From NCBI GenBank assembly GCA_018436925.1, contig JAHDKI010000020.1, positions 27,501 to 91,500 on the forward strand: a DNA stretch of 64,000 bases. The letters run 5' to 3'. The notes under the pieces are model-generated. The model was not told the DNA's origin. It was given only the letters and a program-made list of their open reading frames with translations, and did not search any database. The stretch is from Syntrophaceae bacterium (lineage in GTDB: Bacteria; Desulfobacterota; Syntrophia; Syntrophales; Smithellaceae). Position 1 is the stretch's first letter, and the number at the start of each line of letters is the position of its first letter. Of this stretch, positions 35,143 to 44,637 are shown in pieces. The position numbers and the translations under genes were made by a program.

Positions 35143-36444
35143 TTACCGGATGAGCTGCGGCAAAAAGAGCGCAATCTTCGGGAAGGCGATCAGCAAAAGC
35201 GCCAGCGCGATGAGCGCATAAAGCATGTGCAGCGTGCCTTTGAAAATCGTGTGCAGAGGCACGTCCCGGGCGACGCCGGCCACAACATAGACGTTGATGC
35301 CGATCGGCGGAGTGATCACCCCCATTTCCGCCACGATGACGATTAGAACCCCGAACCAGATCGGATCCAATCCCATGCTGAGGATGACCGGATAGATGAT
35401 CGGAATGGTCAGCATGATCATGGCCAGAGAGTCCATAAGGCATCCCAGGAGCAGATAAATCAGAAGGATTAACGCCATGATTAAAATCGGATGCCAATCC
35501 AGCGCCGCGACAGTGGCGCCGATATCGGCGGGAATGCGGGTGACGGCGAGAAAATGGCCGAAAACGGTCGCGCCCGCCACCACGACAAAAATCATGGCCG
35601 AGATGCGTGTTGTGTCAAAAAGCGCGTTTTTGAATCCTTCCCAGCTTAGATGGCGTCCGGCCAGGGCGATGACAATTGTGCCGAATGCGCCGATGCCGGC
35701 CGCTTCCGTTGGGGTGAAAAGCCCGCCGAACAGTCCACCCATCACCAAAACGAATAGAATCAAAGTTTCAATCAGACCCGACAGCGATTGAATGCGTTCG
35801 CGCCAGGTTGCTTTCCGCCCGCGCGGGCCGATGTCCGGCTTCAAGGCCGTCCAGATCAAAATAGAGATAACAAAAAAGCAGGTCAATAAAATGCCGGGAA
35901 TAATGCCGGCCAGGAAAAGTTCTCCGATGGACTGCTCGGTCATGATGCCGTAGATAATGAAAATCGTGCTCGGTGGAATAAGAATTCCCAGACTGCCGCC
36001 GGCGGCGACAACGCTGGTTGCCAGCGCCGGATCGTAGCGGTATTTTTTCATCTCCGGAAGGGCCACCGATGCCATGGTGGCCGCCGTGGCACTGGTGGAG
36101 CCGCAGACAGCCGAAAAACCCGCGCAGGCGCCGATGGTGGCAATGGCCAGTCCGCCCGGCAAATGTCCGAAAAAACGGTGCGCCGCGAGAAACAGCCGCC
36201 CGCTGATGCCCGCGTGAAAAGCGATCTGGCCCATCAGAACGAACAGCGGAATGACCGTGAGATTGTAAGCGCTGAAGGTGGAATAGATATCGCGAATCAA
36301 AAGGTTGCCGGCGGCGCTCCAGGACACCAGAAGACCGAATCCGACATAACCGACGATCGCCATGACAAAGCCGATCGGCATTCTCAAAAACATGAGAAGG
36401 ATCAATGCCGCAAAGCCGGCGATTCCCGCCATCGTCGGGCTCAT
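35143..36444 (-). CDS. dctM: TRAP transporter large permease (DctM family)
   Basis: The protein has 433 residues and about twelve spans. It is the Na+-coupled transport subunit of a tripartite ATP-independent periplasmic transporter. It shows the GSLGILIPPSTIFIIYG and MGVITPPIGINVYVV motifs of the DctM family. Its ATG overlaps the TGA of the small permease gene by four bases (ATGA). An upstream in-frame ATG at 36498 would overlap that gene more. Confidence 0.93.
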   Translation of the reverse strand: MSPTMAGIAGFAALILLMFLRMPIGFVMAIVGYVGFGLLVSWSAAGNLLIRDIYSTFSAYNLTVIPLFVLMGQIAFHAGISGRLFLAAHRFFGHLPGGLAIATIGACAGFSAVCGSTSATAATMASVALPEMKKYRYDPALATSVVAAGGSLGILIPPSTIFIIYGIMTEQSIGELFLAGIIPGILLTCFFVISILIWTALKPDIGPRGRKATWRERIQSLSGLIETLILFVLVMGGLFGGLFTPTEAAGIGAFGTIVIALAGRHLSWEGFKNALFDTTRISAMIFVVVAGATVFGHFLAVTRIPADIGATVAALDWHPILIMALILLIYLLLGCLMDSLAMIMLTIPIIYPVILSMGLDPIWFGVLIVIVAEMGVITPPIGINVYVVAGVARDVPLHTIFKGTLHMLYALIALALLLIAFPKIALFLPQLIR

Positions 36445-36926
36445 CTTGCCGCCATCCTTTGAATGTTTTTCATCGTGTCGAAAACCAGGAGCAGGCAAAG
36501 CAGCCCGCAGCCTGCGGCAATTCCGAAGATAAACGGATAGACGGGCATCTGAAGCGTCAGGGAGACTTCACCGCTTTTTTTGATGTCGAGCGCATACACC
36601 AAAGCCTGATAGCTGATCAGGCCGAAAAGCAGCGTTCCGACCAGGCTGCAAAACGCATCCACGCCGAATTGGATGCGCTGGGGAAGCCTGGAGACAAAAA
36701 TTTCGACGGCAATGTGTCCTTTTTCAATCGAGGTGAAAGCCAACGCAAAGGAGACAACGACCGTGCCCAAAAATCCGACGAGCTCGTAGGCGCCGGGAAG
36801 GGGACGGTTGAAAAAGCGCAAGACCACGTCCAGCGTGGAAACGAGTATCATGGCAATGATGGCCGCGCAGGCGACGACGTTGAAGCCGAAGCCTGCGCGG
36901 TTGAGGTATTTTGAAACAAAAAGCAT
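36441..36926 (-). CDS. dctQ: TRAP transporter small permease (DctQ family)
   Basis: The protein has 161 residues with four membrane spans. The NRPLPGAYELVGFLGTVVVS segment is typical of DctQ. It pairs with the large permease. It lies 12 bp after dctP on the minus strand and overlaps dctM by four bases. Confidence 0.9.
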   Translation of the reverse strand: MLFVSKYLNRAGFGFNVVACAAIIAMILVSTLDVVLRFFNRPLPGAYELVGFLGTVVVSFALAFTSIEKGHIAVEIFVSRLPQRIQFGVDAFCSLVGTLLFGLISYQALVYALDIKKSGEVSLTLQMPVYPFIFGIAAGCGLLCLLLVFDTMKNIQRMAAR

Positions 36927-36938
36927 GGGAATCCGGGA

Positions 36939-37970
36939 TTATTTGTTTTCCTTGGAATATTTTTTGATTAAAGTTTCCACTTCGGAAACGGCCTGCTTTC
37001 CCGGCAATCCCTTGCTTTCCATGTCTTTGATGTAGTTGTCCACGACCGGGGCAACGGCTTTCTTCCATCTGGCGGCTTCCTCGGCGGAAAGCTCGATGGT
37101 TTTATTGCCCAGTTCAGCGGAGTATTTATGGCCTTCGACATCCGCTTCGTCCCAGGCTTTACCGGCCACGGCGATCCACTGACGGCTGACTTCATCAAAA
37201 ACTTTTTGCACGTCCGCGGGCAAAGCGTCCCATTTCTTTTTGTTCATGACAATGAACATAGCCGTCGTATATCCGATATTGCGGCAGTCGGTGGTGTACT
37301 TGACCACCTGGGCCTGCTTCCAACCTTTAAGGGTCTCCATGGGGGCCAATGTTCCCTGAACAACGCCTTTTTGCAGATTTTCGTAAGTCGCTCCCTGAGG
37401 CATGGCGACGGAAACGCCGCCCAGATTCTCAACGATCTTGGCGCTCAAGCCCGTTGAGCGGATCTTCATGCCTTTGAGGTCTTCCATCTTGTTGACCGGC
37501 TTTTGGGTGTGCAGCAGTCCCGGGCCGTGGGCGTGCAAAAAGAGAACTTTTACATCGTCGAGTTCTTTGGGTTTCATCTTTCTGACGAAATCATTGGCCA
37601 CTTGCGTGGCAACCATGCCGTTGGGATATCCCATCGGCAGATCGAGGGCTTCCAGAAGCGGAAAACGACCCCGTGTATAGGCAAAAAGCGACATGCCGAT
37701 ATCGGAAATTCCCTTTACGACGCCGTCATAGCACTGATCCGCCGGCGTGAGCGAGCCGCCCGCGAAAATGTTGATCTTCACTTTTCCGCCGGTGCGTTTT
37801 TCGATTTCTTTGGCCCAGTCTTCGCCTGCCTTTGCCTGGGCGTGCGTCGGCGGGAAAAAGATGCTGAAGGTCAGGTTGGTCTGCGCGAAGGCAACTGAGC
37901 GGCCCCATAAAAGAACTGCGACCACCGCCGCCGTCAGCAGGATGGATGTTGAAAAAATCCCTTTCTTCAT
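36939..37970 (-). CDS. dctP: TRAP transporter solute-binding protein (DctP family)
   Basis: The protein has 343 residues. A signal peptide ends near VAFAQ. The DctP fold is shown by FFPPTHAQAKAGEDWAKEIE, the conserved Arg segment MKIRSTG and YTTAMFIVMNKKKWD. In the family a conserved Arg in this region binds the carboxylate of the solute; which acid is unknown. The start follows GAGGGGG. First gene of dctP-dctQ-dctM. Confidence 0.92.
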   Translation of the reverse strand: MKKGIFSTSILLTAAVVAVLLWGRSVAFAQTNLTFSIFFPPTHAQAKAGEDWAKEIEKRTGGKVKINIFAGGSLTPADQCYDGVVKGISDIGMSLFAYTRGRFPLLEALDLPMGYPNGMVATQVANDFVRKMKPKELDDVKVLFLHAHGPGLLHTQKPVNKMEDLKGMKIRSTGLSAKIVENLGGVSVAMPQGATYENLQKGVVQGTLAPMETLKGWKQAQVVKYTTDCRNIGYTTAMFIVMNKKKWDALPADVQKVFDEVSRQWIAVAGKAWDEADVEGHKYSAELGNKTIELSAEEAARWKKAVAPVVDNYIKDMESKGLPGKQAVSEVETLIKKYSKENK

Positions 37971-38089
37971 GAATAAAATCCCCCTCTTTTTTAATTTTGG
38001 TGAAAATGACCATTCCGGGGAAAAACCCCGAAGAATGTTTGATAACCAGCGGGTTTTCCGGCCATGATCCGGCCAAACGGAATCTGACG

Positions 38090-38380
38090 TCAGGCTTTCG
38101 GTTCTTTATACTTGTTGAGCTCTTCCCGGTATCGTTCGGCTTCGGCTTTGGCGGATTCGACTTCTTCTCTTGCCTTTTCCAGTTCTTCGTCCTGCCTTTG
38201 TCTTTCTTCGCGAATTTTGTCCTGAATTTCGTCGATGCCCACGTAAACGGCCAACGCTCCGCCCAAAAGCAGGCTGATCGGCAGGGCGCCTTTGATGATC
38301 GTCAAAAAGTCCGCCCACCAGAAAATCAGACTAATGAGCCCTAAAACCGCGGCAATAACTCCCCCGGCCAGCAAAGGCAT
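38090..38380 (-). CDS. Small membrane protein with a charged coiled coil
   Basis: The protein has 96 residues. Two hydrophobic helices (VIAAVLGLISLIFWW and GALPISLLLGGALAVYVG) are followed by a highly charged helix (EERQRQDEELEKAREEVESA) that should form a coiled coil in the cytoplasm. Function unknown. The start follows GGAGGG. It lies 119 bp upstream of dctP on the same strand; a CGGGG/CCCCG hairpin at 38016-38030 lies between, so co-transcription is uncertain. Confidence 0.7.
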   Translation of the reverse strand: MPLLAGGVIAAVLGLISLIFWWADFLTIIKGALPISLLLGGALAVYVGIDEIQDKIREERQRQDEELEKAREEVESAKAEAERYREELNKYKEPKA

Positions 38381-38516
38381 GGCTTTAACCCTCCGGACTA
38401 TGAATTTTCAATCGTGCCGACTTGTTTCGTTTTTCGTCTATTTCGGGTGCGTTTTTTATCATGAATACCGGGCTTAGGCAAGGCGGAAATAGATGATTAT
38501 TCAGATAAAATTTTAC

Positions 38517-38545
38517 TTGCATTAATGGGATTCATCATTTAAATA
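38517..38545 (+). promoter_or_regulatory. Candidate promoter of the his gene cluster
   Basis: TTGCAT at 38517, a 17-bp spacer and TAAATA at 38540 lie 53 bp before hisI in AT-rich sequence. No his leader peptide or attenuator was seen. Confidence 0.5.
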
Positions 38546-38597
38546 AAAAAATTTCAAAACGTTATGAAAATAAGACCCAAAGGGATGGAAAGTGCAA

Positions 38598-38972
38598 ATG
38601 ATTCAACCGAATTTCGAGAAAAATGACGGTCTGGTTCCAGCTATCGTTCAGGATGCCGAAACGAAGGATGTGCTGATGATGGCTTACATGAACCGTGAGT
38701 CCTGGGAGGAAACCCTGCGCACCGGCAAAGCGACTTTCTGGAGCCGCTCGCGTAAAAAACTGTGGCTCAAAGGCGAGAGTTCCGGGCATGTGCAGATCAT
38801 AAAAGGTATTTTTATTGATTGCGATGAAGACACTCTCTTGCTTTTGGTCGATCAGTTGGGGGGCGCGGCCTGCCATACCGGTCATCGTTCCTGCTTTTAT
38901 CGGAAGCTTGAAGACGGCGATTTTATGGAAATTGAAAAAAGGGTTTTCGATCCGAAGGAAGTGTACAAATGA
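38598..38972 (+). CDS. hisI: Phosphoribosyl-AMP cyclohydrolase
   Basis: The protein has 124 residues and catalyses the third step of histidine synthesis. It shows [35 protein letters not shown] and the zinc-site segments with DCDEDT and [13 protein letters not shown]. It is the stand-alone HisI; HisE is not fused. The ATG at 38598 is chosen over a GTG at 38592. Its stop overlaps the hisG start by four bases. Confidence 0.95.
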   Translation: MIQPNFEKNDGLVPAIVQDAETKDVLMMAYMNRESWEETLRTGKATFWSRSRKKLWLKGESSGHVQIIKGIFIDCDEDTLLLLVDQLGGAACHTGHRSCFYRKLEDGDFMEIEKRVFDPKEVYK

Positions 38973-39841
38973 ATGTTTTAAAACTGGGTATTCCGAAAGG
39001 GAGCCTCGAAAACGCGACAATCGACTTGTTTAAAAAGGCGGGCTGGCGTATTACTTATGACAGTCGCAGCTATTTTCCCGACATTGATGATCCGGAGATT
39101 TCCTGCGCCCTGGTGCGCGCCCAGGAAATGTCCCGCTATATTGAAGACGGCCATTTGGATCTGGGGTTGACCGGCATCGACTGGATTTTGGAAAACGATT
39201 CGGATGTCGTGGCGGTTCAGGATCTGGTCTATTCGAAAGTGTCCACAAGACAGGCCCGCTGGGTTTTAGTGGTTCGGGACGATTCTCCTGTCCGCCGTCT
39301 TGAAGATCTGGAGGGCAAGCGCATTTCCACTGAACTGGTGAACTTCACCAAGCGCTATTTTGCTGAAAAGAACATTAATGTGCATGTGGAGTTTTCCTGG
39401 GGGGCGACTGAAGCCAAAGTGGTCGACGGATTGGTTGACGCGATTGTGGAAGTCACGGAAACCGGTTCGACCATCCGCGCCAACAAATTGAGAATAGTCC
39501 ATGAACTGATGCGGACCAACACGCAATTGATCGCCAATCGGGCCGCTTGGGCCGATTCTTGGAAAAAGCAGAAAATTGAGCAGATCCGGACTCTCTTAAC
39601 CGGATCGCTTCTGGCGATGGGCAAAGTCGGCGTCAAAATGAACGTATCGGCGGAAAACCTGGAAAAAGTGATGGACATGCTTCCCTCGCTCAAGGCGCCA
39701 ACGGTGTCCACTCTGCATTCGAAAGACTGGTTTGCCGTCGAGACCGTCGTCGATACCGGTGTCGTGAGAGATCTGATTCCAAGGCTGCTGTCGGCCGGCG
39801 CGGAGGGCATCATCGAATATCCGCTCAACAAAGTCATTTGA
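38969..39841 (+). CDS. hisG: ATP phosphoribosyltransferase, long form
   Basis: The protein has 290 residues and catalyses the first step of histidine synthesis. The long form carries a C-terminal regulatory domain for histidine feedback, so no HisZ is required. Recognised segments are [27 protein letters not shown] and the PRPP-site stretch [17 protein letters not shown]. It overlaps hisI (ATGA). Confidence 0.95.
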   Translation: MNVLKLGIPKGSLENATIDLFKKAGWRITYDSRSYFPDIDDPEISCALVRAQEMSRYIEDGHLDLGLTGIDWILENDSDVVAVQDLVYSKVSTRQARWVLVVRDDSPVRRLEDLEGKRISTELVNFTKRYFAEKNINVHVEFSWGATEAKVVDGLVDAIVEVTETGSTIRANKLRIVHELMRTNTQLIANRAAWADSWKKQKIEQIRTLLTGSLLAMGKVGVKMNVSAENLEKVMDMLPSLKAPTVSTLHSKDWFAVETVVDTGVVRDLIPRLLSAGAEGIIEYPLNKVI

Positions 39842-39854
39842 CAGAAAGGCGCAT

Positions 39855-40442
39855 ATGGCCAGGAAAGCGAAGATTATCCGCAAAACCCGCGAAACGGATA
39901 TTGTTCTGGAGATCGACCTGGATCGATCTTCAGGCAGTAAAATCGACACGTCCATTCCGTTTTTAAACCACATGCTGGACTTGTTTTGCCGCCACGGTCT
40001 GTTCAAACTTGTGGTGAAAAGCAAAGGGGACACGGAAATCGACGATCATCATTTGGTTGAAGATCTCGGCATCTGTCTGGGCAAAGCCGTGGGGCAGGCG
40101 CTTGGCGAGAAAGAAGGAATTAACCGTTACGGGTCTGCCTCTGTTCCGATGGACGAATGCCTCTGCAAAGTGGACATGGATCTGTCGGGCCGTCCTTATC
40201 TGGTTTACAAAGTCCGTTATGAACGGCGGAAAATCGGCGGATTTGATCCGGCGCTGGTCAAAGAATTTTTCAAGGCCTTCACCGATCACAGTGGCATTAC
40301 GCTGCATATCAATCTTGAGTACGGAAGCAACAGCCATCATATCATCGAAGCGGTTTTTAAGGCGTTTGCCCGGGCCTTAAGAGAAGCGGTAACGGGCAAC
40401 CCGGCGATTAAAGGCGTTTTATCAACCAAAGGGACCCTCTAA
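39855..40442 (+). CDS. hisB: Imidazoleglycerol-phosphate dehydratase
   Basis: The protein has 195 residues. The metal-binding motifs are DDHHLVEDLGI and NSHHIIEAVFKAFARAL, in the expected order, with FLNHMLDLFCRHG near the start. It is the monofunctional dehydratase without the phosphatase domain. It starts 13 bp after hisG. Confidence 0.96.
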   Translation: MARKAKIIRKTRETDIVLEIDLDRSSGSKIDTSIPFLNHMLDLFCRHGLFKLVVKSKGDTEIDDHHLVEDLGICLGKAVGQALGEKEGINRYGSASVPMDECLCKVDMDLSGRPYLVYKVRYERRKIGGFDPALVKEFFKAFTDHSGITLHINLEYGSNSHHIIEAVFKAFARALREAVTGNPAIKGVLSTKGTL

Positions 40443-40463
40443 CCGATACTGCAGGAGTTTGCC

Positions 40464-41135
40464 TTGACTGACAAAAAATGGACAAGATATGCCGCTGTTG
40501 TATTGGGCTGTTTGCTCTTGGCTGCCTGGGCATCGGGGACGCTTCATGCCGCCGATGAACAGAAGGTATCCCACCGGGTGGCTGTGATTCCTTTTCAAGT
40601 GGTGCCGCCTGATGAGGGAACATCAACCGCATTTTGTCCCGTCTGCGGAAATGCGGTGTCTGCCGGAGAAGTTGCCGAGGGCGGACAGACGGCTCTGGAA
40701 GAGATTTTCAGCGATAAACTGCGCGAACTTGCCGGTGTGGATCTCCTGCCTTCCGAGAAGACGGCGGGCGCCTATCAGAGAATTTCCGTCGATTCGCTCA
40801 AGCAAGGATATCTTCAGATTATCCGGAAGGTCGGCAAAGAGCTCAAAGCCGATGTGGTGGCCACGGGGTTTGTCTACCGTTATCGTGAGAGAGTGGGGTA
40901 TGACTATTCCGCTAAACGTCCTGCGTCCGTCGCTTTTGAAATTCATCTGATTTCGGTTTCCGACGGAAAAACCATCTGGCGGGGCGTATACGATCGGACG
41001 CAAAAATCTCTGATGGAAGATATTTTTCAAGCCTCCTCTTTTTTCAAAGGAGGCGCCAGATGGCTGACCGCGCGCCAGCTGGCCAAGTTGGGCGTTGATG
41101 AAACGTTTCAAAACTTTTCCGGATTCGAGCCCTGA
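40464..41135 (+). CDS. Exported protein of unknown function inside the his cluster
   Basis: The protein has 223 residues. The start is TTG after GCAGGAGTTTGCC. A signal peptide (VVLGCLLLAAWASGTLHA) is followed by VAVIPFQVVPPDEG, a CPVCG pair (residues ~53-57) and a domain with LKADVVATGFVYRYRERVG and DGKTIWRGVYDR. The strand pattern is similar to CsgG/LpoB-like envelope proteins, but I cannot assign it to a family. Its place between hisB and hisA is odd, since it has no obvious link to histidine. Confidence 0.7.
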   Translation: MTDKKWTRYAAVVLGCLLLAAWASGTLHAADEQKVSHRVAVIPFQVVPPDEGTSTAFCPVCGNAVSAGEVAEGGQTALEEIFSDKLRELAGVDLLPSEKTAGAYQRISVDSLKQGYLQIIRKVGKELKADVVATGFVYRYRERVGYDYSAKRPASVAFEIHLISVSDGKTIWRGVYDRTQKSLMEDIFQASSFFKGGARWLTARQLAKLGVDETFQNFSGFEP

Positions 41136-41225
41136 CGCCCGTCCGAAAACGCAATGACGCTTTCCGGATGAGGTCGGGAGTCGGAACGGAAAAATCGGTT
41201 TATCTTCACTGCAAGGAGTTTCAGC

Positions 41226-41957
41226 TTGATCATCATTCCCGCCATCGATATTAAAAACGGCCAGTGTGTCAGGCTGGCCCAGGGCGATTTCGACCGTGTG
41301 ACCGTTTACGCCGAAAACCCGCTGGATATGGCCAGGCGCTGGGCGCAAAAAGGCGCGGCGCGGATTCATGTGGTCGATCTGGACGGTTCCGTGGCCGGTC
41401 TGCCGCGCAACGCCGAAAAGGTGGTGCAAATTGCCCGAGATCTCGCTGTTCCGGTTCAGGTCGGCGGCGGGATTCGCAATATGGAAACGATCCGCTATTA
41501 CCTGGACAACGATGTGTCGGCGGTTATCCTGGGAACGGCAGCTATCGGAGATGAAGATTTTGTCAAGCGCGCCGCTTCGGCTTATCCGGACCGGATCATC
41601 CTGGGCATCGACGCCCTCGGCGGAAAAGTCGCCGTTCGGGGCTGGACGGAAAAAACCGGTCTGGACGCGGTGGATCTGGCCAAGCGCTACGAGCATTGCG
41701 GCCTTCGCGCGATTGTGTATACGGATATTCATCGCGACGGCATGGAAACCGGCGTCAATGTTGAAGCGACCGCGGAGCTGGCGCGATCGGTGTCGATTCC
41801 GGTGATCGCTTCCGGCGGGGTGGGAACGCTTTCGGATATCGACCGCCTGCTTGCCGTGACGGACTGTTCTTTTGACGGCGTCATAGTCGGCCGGGCTCTC
41901 TACACGGGCGCTATTGCCCTGGAGGATGCGATTGCCCGGACACAAATAGCCTCATAA
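41226..41957 (+). CDS. hisA: Phosphoribosylformimino-5-aminoimidazole carboxamide ribotide isomerase
   Basis: The protein has 243 residues, a TIM barrel with IIIPAIDIKNGQCVRL, the VGGGIRNMETI phosphate site and VIASGGVGTLSDI second phosphate site. It catalyses the fourth step of histidine synthesis. The start is TTG after CAAGGAGTTTCAGC. hisF and hisH are not in the window. Confidence 0.95.
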   Translation: MIIIPAIDIKNGQCVRLAQGDFDRVTVYAENPLDMARRWAQKGAARIHVVDLDGSVAGLPRNAEKVVQIARDLAVPVQVGGGIRNMETIRYYLDNDVSAVILGTAAIGDEDFVKRAASAYPDRIILGIDALGGKVAVRGWTEKTGLDAVDLAKRYEHCGLRAIVYTDIHRDGMETGVNVEATAELARSVSIPVIASGGVGTLSDIDRLLAVTDCSFDGVIVGRALYTGAIALEDAIARTQIAS

Positions 41958-41975
41958 AGCATCAGGAGATTTTTT

Positions 41976-42320
41976 ATGTCGGACTGCATTTTCTGTAAAA
42001 TCGTCAAAGGCGATATTCCCTGCACCAAGGTGTACGAAGATGAGGCCATCCTGGCTTTTGAAGACATCCATCCTCTGGCCCCGGTGCACGTTGTGATTAT
42101 TCCCAAAACGCATGTGGCCACGTTGATGGATATCGACGCCGCCGGAAGCGATATCGCTTCGCAGCTGATGGCGGCGGCGCAGAACGTGGCCAAACTGAAG
42201 AAAGTCGAGAAACAAGGCTTTCGTACCGTCATCAACTGCAATGCGGACGGCGGGCAGGTTGTCTTCCATCTGCATATGCACTTGCTGGGCGGCAGAAAGC
42301 TCGATGATTCGATGGGTTGA
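41976..42320 (+). CDS. HIT-family protein (HinT-like purine nucleoside phosphoramidase)
   Basis: The protein has 114 residues. It shows CIFCKIVKGDIPC at the start and the histidine triad FHLHMHLLGG near the C-terminus. The family hydrolyses adenosine phosphoramidates. It starts 18 bp after hisA. Confidence 0.94.
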   Translation: MSDCIFCKIVKGDIPCTKVYEDEAILAFEDIHPLAPVHVVIIPKTHVATLMDIDAAGSDIASQLMAAAQNVAKLKKVEKQGFRTVINCNADGGQVVFHLHMHLLGGRKLDDSMG

Positions 42321-42337
42321 CATAGAGGTGAAAAAAA

Positions 42338-42781
42338 ATGGATATCAATGCCAGGTTAAATGAACAAATGGTTGCGGCGGCTAAAGCCAAAGACAAGATT
42401 CGTCTGTCCGCCGTCCGCATGTTGAAAACCGCCTTGCACAACAAGGAAATCGATCTCATGCGGCCGCTCAACGACGCGGAATGCATGCAGGTGATTTCGG
42501 CCATGGTCAAGCAGCGAAAGGATTCCATTGAGCAGTTTGCCAAAGGCGGCAGACAGGATCTCGTCGAAAAAGAAGAAGCGGAACTCAACGTTTTGCAGGA
42601 ATTTCTGCCCGAGCAGATGTCGGATGACGATGTCGAAGCCCTGATTAAAAAAATCATTGCCGATGTCGGGGCGACGTCCGTCAAAGACATGGGCAAGGTG
42701 ATGAAGGCGCTGATGCCGCAGATCACCGGCAAAGCCGACGGCAAAGCGGCCGGGGAAAAAGTCAAAGCCCTGTTGTCGTGA
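42338..42781 (+). CDS. GatB/YqeY-domain protein
   Basis: The protein has 147 residues, the size of stand-alone YqeY. It shows LSAVRMLKTALHNKEID, ELNVLQEFLPEQMSDDDVEA and the ending MKALMPQITGKADGKAAGEK. The domain resembles the tail of GatB, which contacts tRNA; the role of free YqeY is not settled. Upstream of dnaG, as is usual for the family. Confidence 0.93.
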   Translation: MDINARLNEQMVAAAKAKDKIRLSAVRMLKTALHNKEIDLMRPLNDAECMQVISAMVKQRKDSIEQFAKGGRQDLVEKEEAELNVLQEFLPEQMSDDDVEALIKKIIADVGATSVKDMGKVMKALMPQITGKADGKAAGEKVKALLS

Positions 42782-42839
42782 CAGGCGATTTCCATCCGGT
42801 TTGGAACCAAAGAAAACGGGTCGGATAAGGCAGCCATTC

Positions 42840-44609
42840 GTGCGTTTTGATGACAGTAAAATTGAAGAAATTAAAAGCCGGGTGGACATTGTTGAACTCG
42901 TGTCCGAATATCTGACGCTTAAAAAGGCAGGCCGGAATTATTTGGGGCTGTGCCCGTTTCATCAGGAAAAGACGCCGTCGTTCACCGTTAACCGCGAAAA
43001 ACAGATCTTCTATTGTTTCGGGTGCGGAGAAGGCGGAAACGCCATCAGTTTTCTGATGAAAATGGCCAATAAGTCCTTTCCGGAGGCTCTGCGTCAGCTG
43101 GCCGACAAAACCGGCGTGATCCTGCCTTCGAGAACCCTGAGCCAGCAGGATCGTCAGCGGGAAACGCTTCGCGAGGAACTGCTGAGGCTCAACACCCGGG
43201 CCGCGCAGTTTTACGCGAGGCATCTGGGAGCCTCCTCAGGGAGGAAGGCGCGGGAGTATCTGGCAAAGCGCTCCGTTGCAGACGAGACCGTTCGTGTCTT
43301 CAGGCTGGGTTATGCCCCCGAGGCCTGGCGGGCTCTTGTCGATGACCTCGACGGCGCCGGTCTGTCGTTGAAGTCGGCTGAACAGGCCGGCTTGGTGATC
43401 GCCGGAAAAGAGGGCGGTTACTATGATCGCTTCCGCGGTCGATTGATCTTTCCCATCGAAGACGTCTCCGGAGATGTCGTGGCCTTCGGCGGCCGGATCT
43501 TGGATCAGGGCGAACCCAAGTATCTCAATTCTCCGGAATCACCGGTCTATACCAAGGGGCGGAATCTCTACGGTCTCAACAAGGCCCGGGAGGCGATCCG
43601 CGAGCAGGGATTGTGCCTGATTGTCGAAGGCTATTTTGATGTCATTTCGTTGTGGAACGCAGGCGTCCATCACGCCGTGGCGACTTTGGGAACGGCGTTG
43701 ACCCGCGAGCACCTTGAGCTTCTCCGCCGCTATACGCAGGAGGTCGTTGCCCTGTTTGATCCCGATGAAGCGGGGAAAAAAGCCCTCGAGCGGTCTCTGG
43801 AGCTGTTTCTGGCGGCAAATATCCGGGCACGCGCCTTGATTTTACCTGACGGACTTGATCCGGATGATTATATTAAGGCCCGTGGGAAAGACGCTTTCGA
43901 TCAACTGGTTTCAGGGGCGCCGGCAATCAGCGATTATTACATTGACCATGTCCTGGGAGACGGCACCACATTTGAAGAAAACCGGGACCTGGTCAAAACG
44001 GCAATGGCGTTTGTCTCTAAAATCGGCAATGAGATCGAAAAGAATCTTTTTTTGAAAAGGATTTCAGAAAAACTCGGTCTCGATCAGGGGCTTCTGAAAA
44101 GAGAGTTGCATCGCCGCAAAGAGGCCGATTCCGTCTCTGCCGGCCGGGTTCAGGCTAAACCGGCCAGGCAAACGCTTCCGAATCCTCTGGAAATCAGCCT
44201 GATTCGGCTGCTTTTAGAATATCCCGAGCAGTCGCTCCGTATGGAGAGAGAAGGCATTCCGGAATATTTCCTGGATCCCCGGTTGAAAGCGTTATGCGCC
44301 GAGATGATTCGGGCCTATGCTTTGCTGGGCTACCTCGACATCAATGTCATTTTGTCTTCCGAAGAAGACAAAGCGCTGCGCGAGGTGATTTATAAATTAA
44401 GTATTGAGGCTCCTCCAACCGATGACAAGATGGTGGAGAGGACCTTTACGGACAATGTTCGCAGAATCAAGGAACGTTGGTACAAGGAACAGAAGCGTCA
44501 GATCCAACTTCAGCTCAAGCAGGCGCAGGAGAGCGGGGATGCCGGCCGGGTTTTGGAGCTGACGATGGAGAAACAGCGATTATTACAGGCGGAAAAAGCG
44601 ATACGCTGA
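42840..44609 (+). CDS. dnaG: DNA primase
   Basis: The protein has 589 residues and makes RNA primers at the replication fork. The N-terminal CHC2 zinc finger reads [13 protein letters not shown]...[10 protein letters not shown] (residues ~37-62). The Toprim catalytic domain shows [17 protein letters not shown] near 260 and the metal-site DPDEAGKKA. The C-terminal helicase-binding part is present. The start is probably GTG at 42840; a TTG at 42801 is also in frame but lacks a ribosome-binding site. It forms the macromolecular-synthesis pair dnaG-rpoD. Confidence 0.95.
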   Translation: MRFDDSKIEEIKSRVDIVELVSEYLTLKKAGRNYLGLCPFHQEKTPSFTVNREKQIFYCFGCGEGGNAISFLMKMANKSFPEALRQLADKTGVILPSRTLSQQDRQRETLREELLRLNTRAAQFYARHLGASSGRKAREYLAKRSVADETVRVFRLGYAPEAWRALVDDLDGAGLSLKSAEQAGLVIAGKEGGYYDRFRGRLIFPIEDVSGDVVAFGGRILDQGEPKYLNSPESPVYTKGRNLYGLNKAREAIREQGLCLIVEGYFDVISLWNAGVHHAVATLGTALTREHLELLRRYTQEVVALFDPDEAGKKALERSLELFLAANIRARALILPDGLDPDDYIKARGKDAFDQLVSGAPAISDYYIDHVLGDGTTFEENRDLVKTAMAFVSKIGNEIEKNLFLKRISEKLGLDQGLLKRELHRRKEADSVSAGRVQAKPARQTLPNPLEISLIRLLLEYPEQSLRMEREGIPEYFLDPRLKALCAEMIRAYALLGYLDINVILSSEEDKALREVIYKLSIEAPPTDDKMVERTFTDNVRRIKERWYKEQKRQIQLQLKQAQESGDAGRVLELTMEKQRLLQAEKAIR

Positions 44610-44637
44610 AAATATAAACAGGTTGGGGAGAAACCAG

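Noticed and set aside
37997-38076. Hairpin CGGGG/CCCCG between the coiled-coil gene and dctP as a firm terminator
   Set aside because: The stem is only 5 bp around a homopolymer loop and has no T-run after it; too weak for a separate call.
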